Position numbers and translations under genes: made by a program
From: Wuchereria bancrofti
Lineage: Eukaryota > Nematoda > Chromadorea > Rhabditida > Onchocercidae
Direction of reading: 5' to 3'
DNA length: 64,000 bases
NCBI GenBank assembly: GCA_005281725.1
Contig: SSBO01000012.1
Span: 23,889,035-23,953,034 of the forward strand
The notes under the pieces: generated by a model
Told to the model about the DNA's origin: nothing
What the model saw: only the letters and a program-made list of their open reading frames with translations
Database searches by the model: none
Part shown: positions 63,774-64,000 of the stretch, one piece after another
Layout: each line of letters opens with the position of its first letter
Position numbering within the stretch: position 1 is the first letter of the stretch

Positions 63774-64000
63774 TCCTCTTTCTTTTATTTCCCATATAAA
63801 TTGTATAATTGTTCATCTATCTTTTTCGTGCACAATTTCTTCTTCGCTTGCATTTTGTGTTCATTTAATTTTTGACTTGTTTAGAGTCCGTTCATTTGCT
63901 TCAATTTATTGTAAATGTTTATAAGACCGATGATCATTAATTAATCTATCTGATCTACTTACCTATCTATCTGATCTATCTATATGATTTATCTATCTAC
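63572..64000 (-). repeat. right arm of the 429-bp inverted repeat, running off the window
   Basis: Reverse complement of 58184-58612. Its outer end is cut by the window edge, so the real length of the repeat is unknown. Confidence 0.92.

Noticed and set aside
1..64000. tRNA, rRNA and spliced-leader RNA genes
   Set aside because: I looked for box-B-like GGTTCGA words and known leader motifs by eye and found no convincing cloverleaf or leader; a tRNAscan-SE or Infernal run would be needed to settle this.

Overview
The window is a stretch of very AT-rich eukaryotic nuclear DNA, full of poly-A/poly-T runs and microsatellites. Its protein-coding genes are split into many short exons (about 60-330 bp) with GT..(T)TTCAG/TTATAG introns. 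The gene content (a DAF-12 type nuclear receptor, several-exon SCYL2, UBXN7 and NHE genes) and the acceptor-like TTTCAG sites just upstream of start codons, as in spliced-leader trans-splicing, point to a nematode. The style resembles filarial/spirurid (clade III) genomes; that placement is an inference. No prokaryotic features, CRISPR arrays, rRNA or recognisable tRNA genes were seen. None of the genes is a single open reading frame, so all models below were built by joining exons by hand using frame, phase and splice signals.

Layout, left to right: (1) 1.29-5.97 kb, + strand, a membrane-anchored cathepsin B-like cysteine peptidase, with a five-copy 65-bp tandem repeat in intron 1 that copies an exon-2 acceptor region. 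(2) 6.73-11.81 kb, - strand, a complete 12-exon Na+/H+ exchanger (NHE) almost without a C-terminal regulatory tail, convergent with gene 1. (3) 15.56-19.55 kb, + strand, a LACTB-like serine beta-lactamase-fold protein, divergent from the NHE gene. (4) 19.75-20.19 kb, + strand, a candidate three-exon micro-gene of 49 codons. (5) 22.48-26.19 kb, - strand, a complete UBXN7-like UBA-UAS-UBX protein. (6) 27.25-31.98 kb, + strand, a complete SCYL2-like pseudokinase with a short divergent promoter shared with UBXN7. (7) 32.63-36.31 kb, - strand, a complete SLC35F-type transporter. (8) 44.13-56.12 kb, - strand, a daf-12 nuclear hormone receptor with poly-Ser/poly-Ala N-terminus, DNA-binding domain, hinge and ligand-binding domain. 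The remaining 56-64 kb is low-complexity DNA upstream of daf-12.

The genes do not form one pathway. The functional themes are membrane transport (NHE, SLC35F), clathrin/vesicle traffic (SCYL2), p97/ubiquitin (UBXN7), proteolysis (cathepsin) and hormonal control of development (daf-12).

The most unusual signal is architectural. At several genes a tandem repeat sits exactly across a splice junction: acceptor plus exon start (cathepsin intron 1), exon end plus donor (daf-12 exon 6), an acceptor-like site just upstream of the start codon (SLC35F), and a 14-bp duplication across an acceptor (UBXN7 exon 2). Two other structures may be assembly artefacts: an 807-bp near-identical direct duplication joined by one N (41.4-43.0 kb), and a 429-bp inverted repeat with no length difference (58.2 and 63.6 kb).
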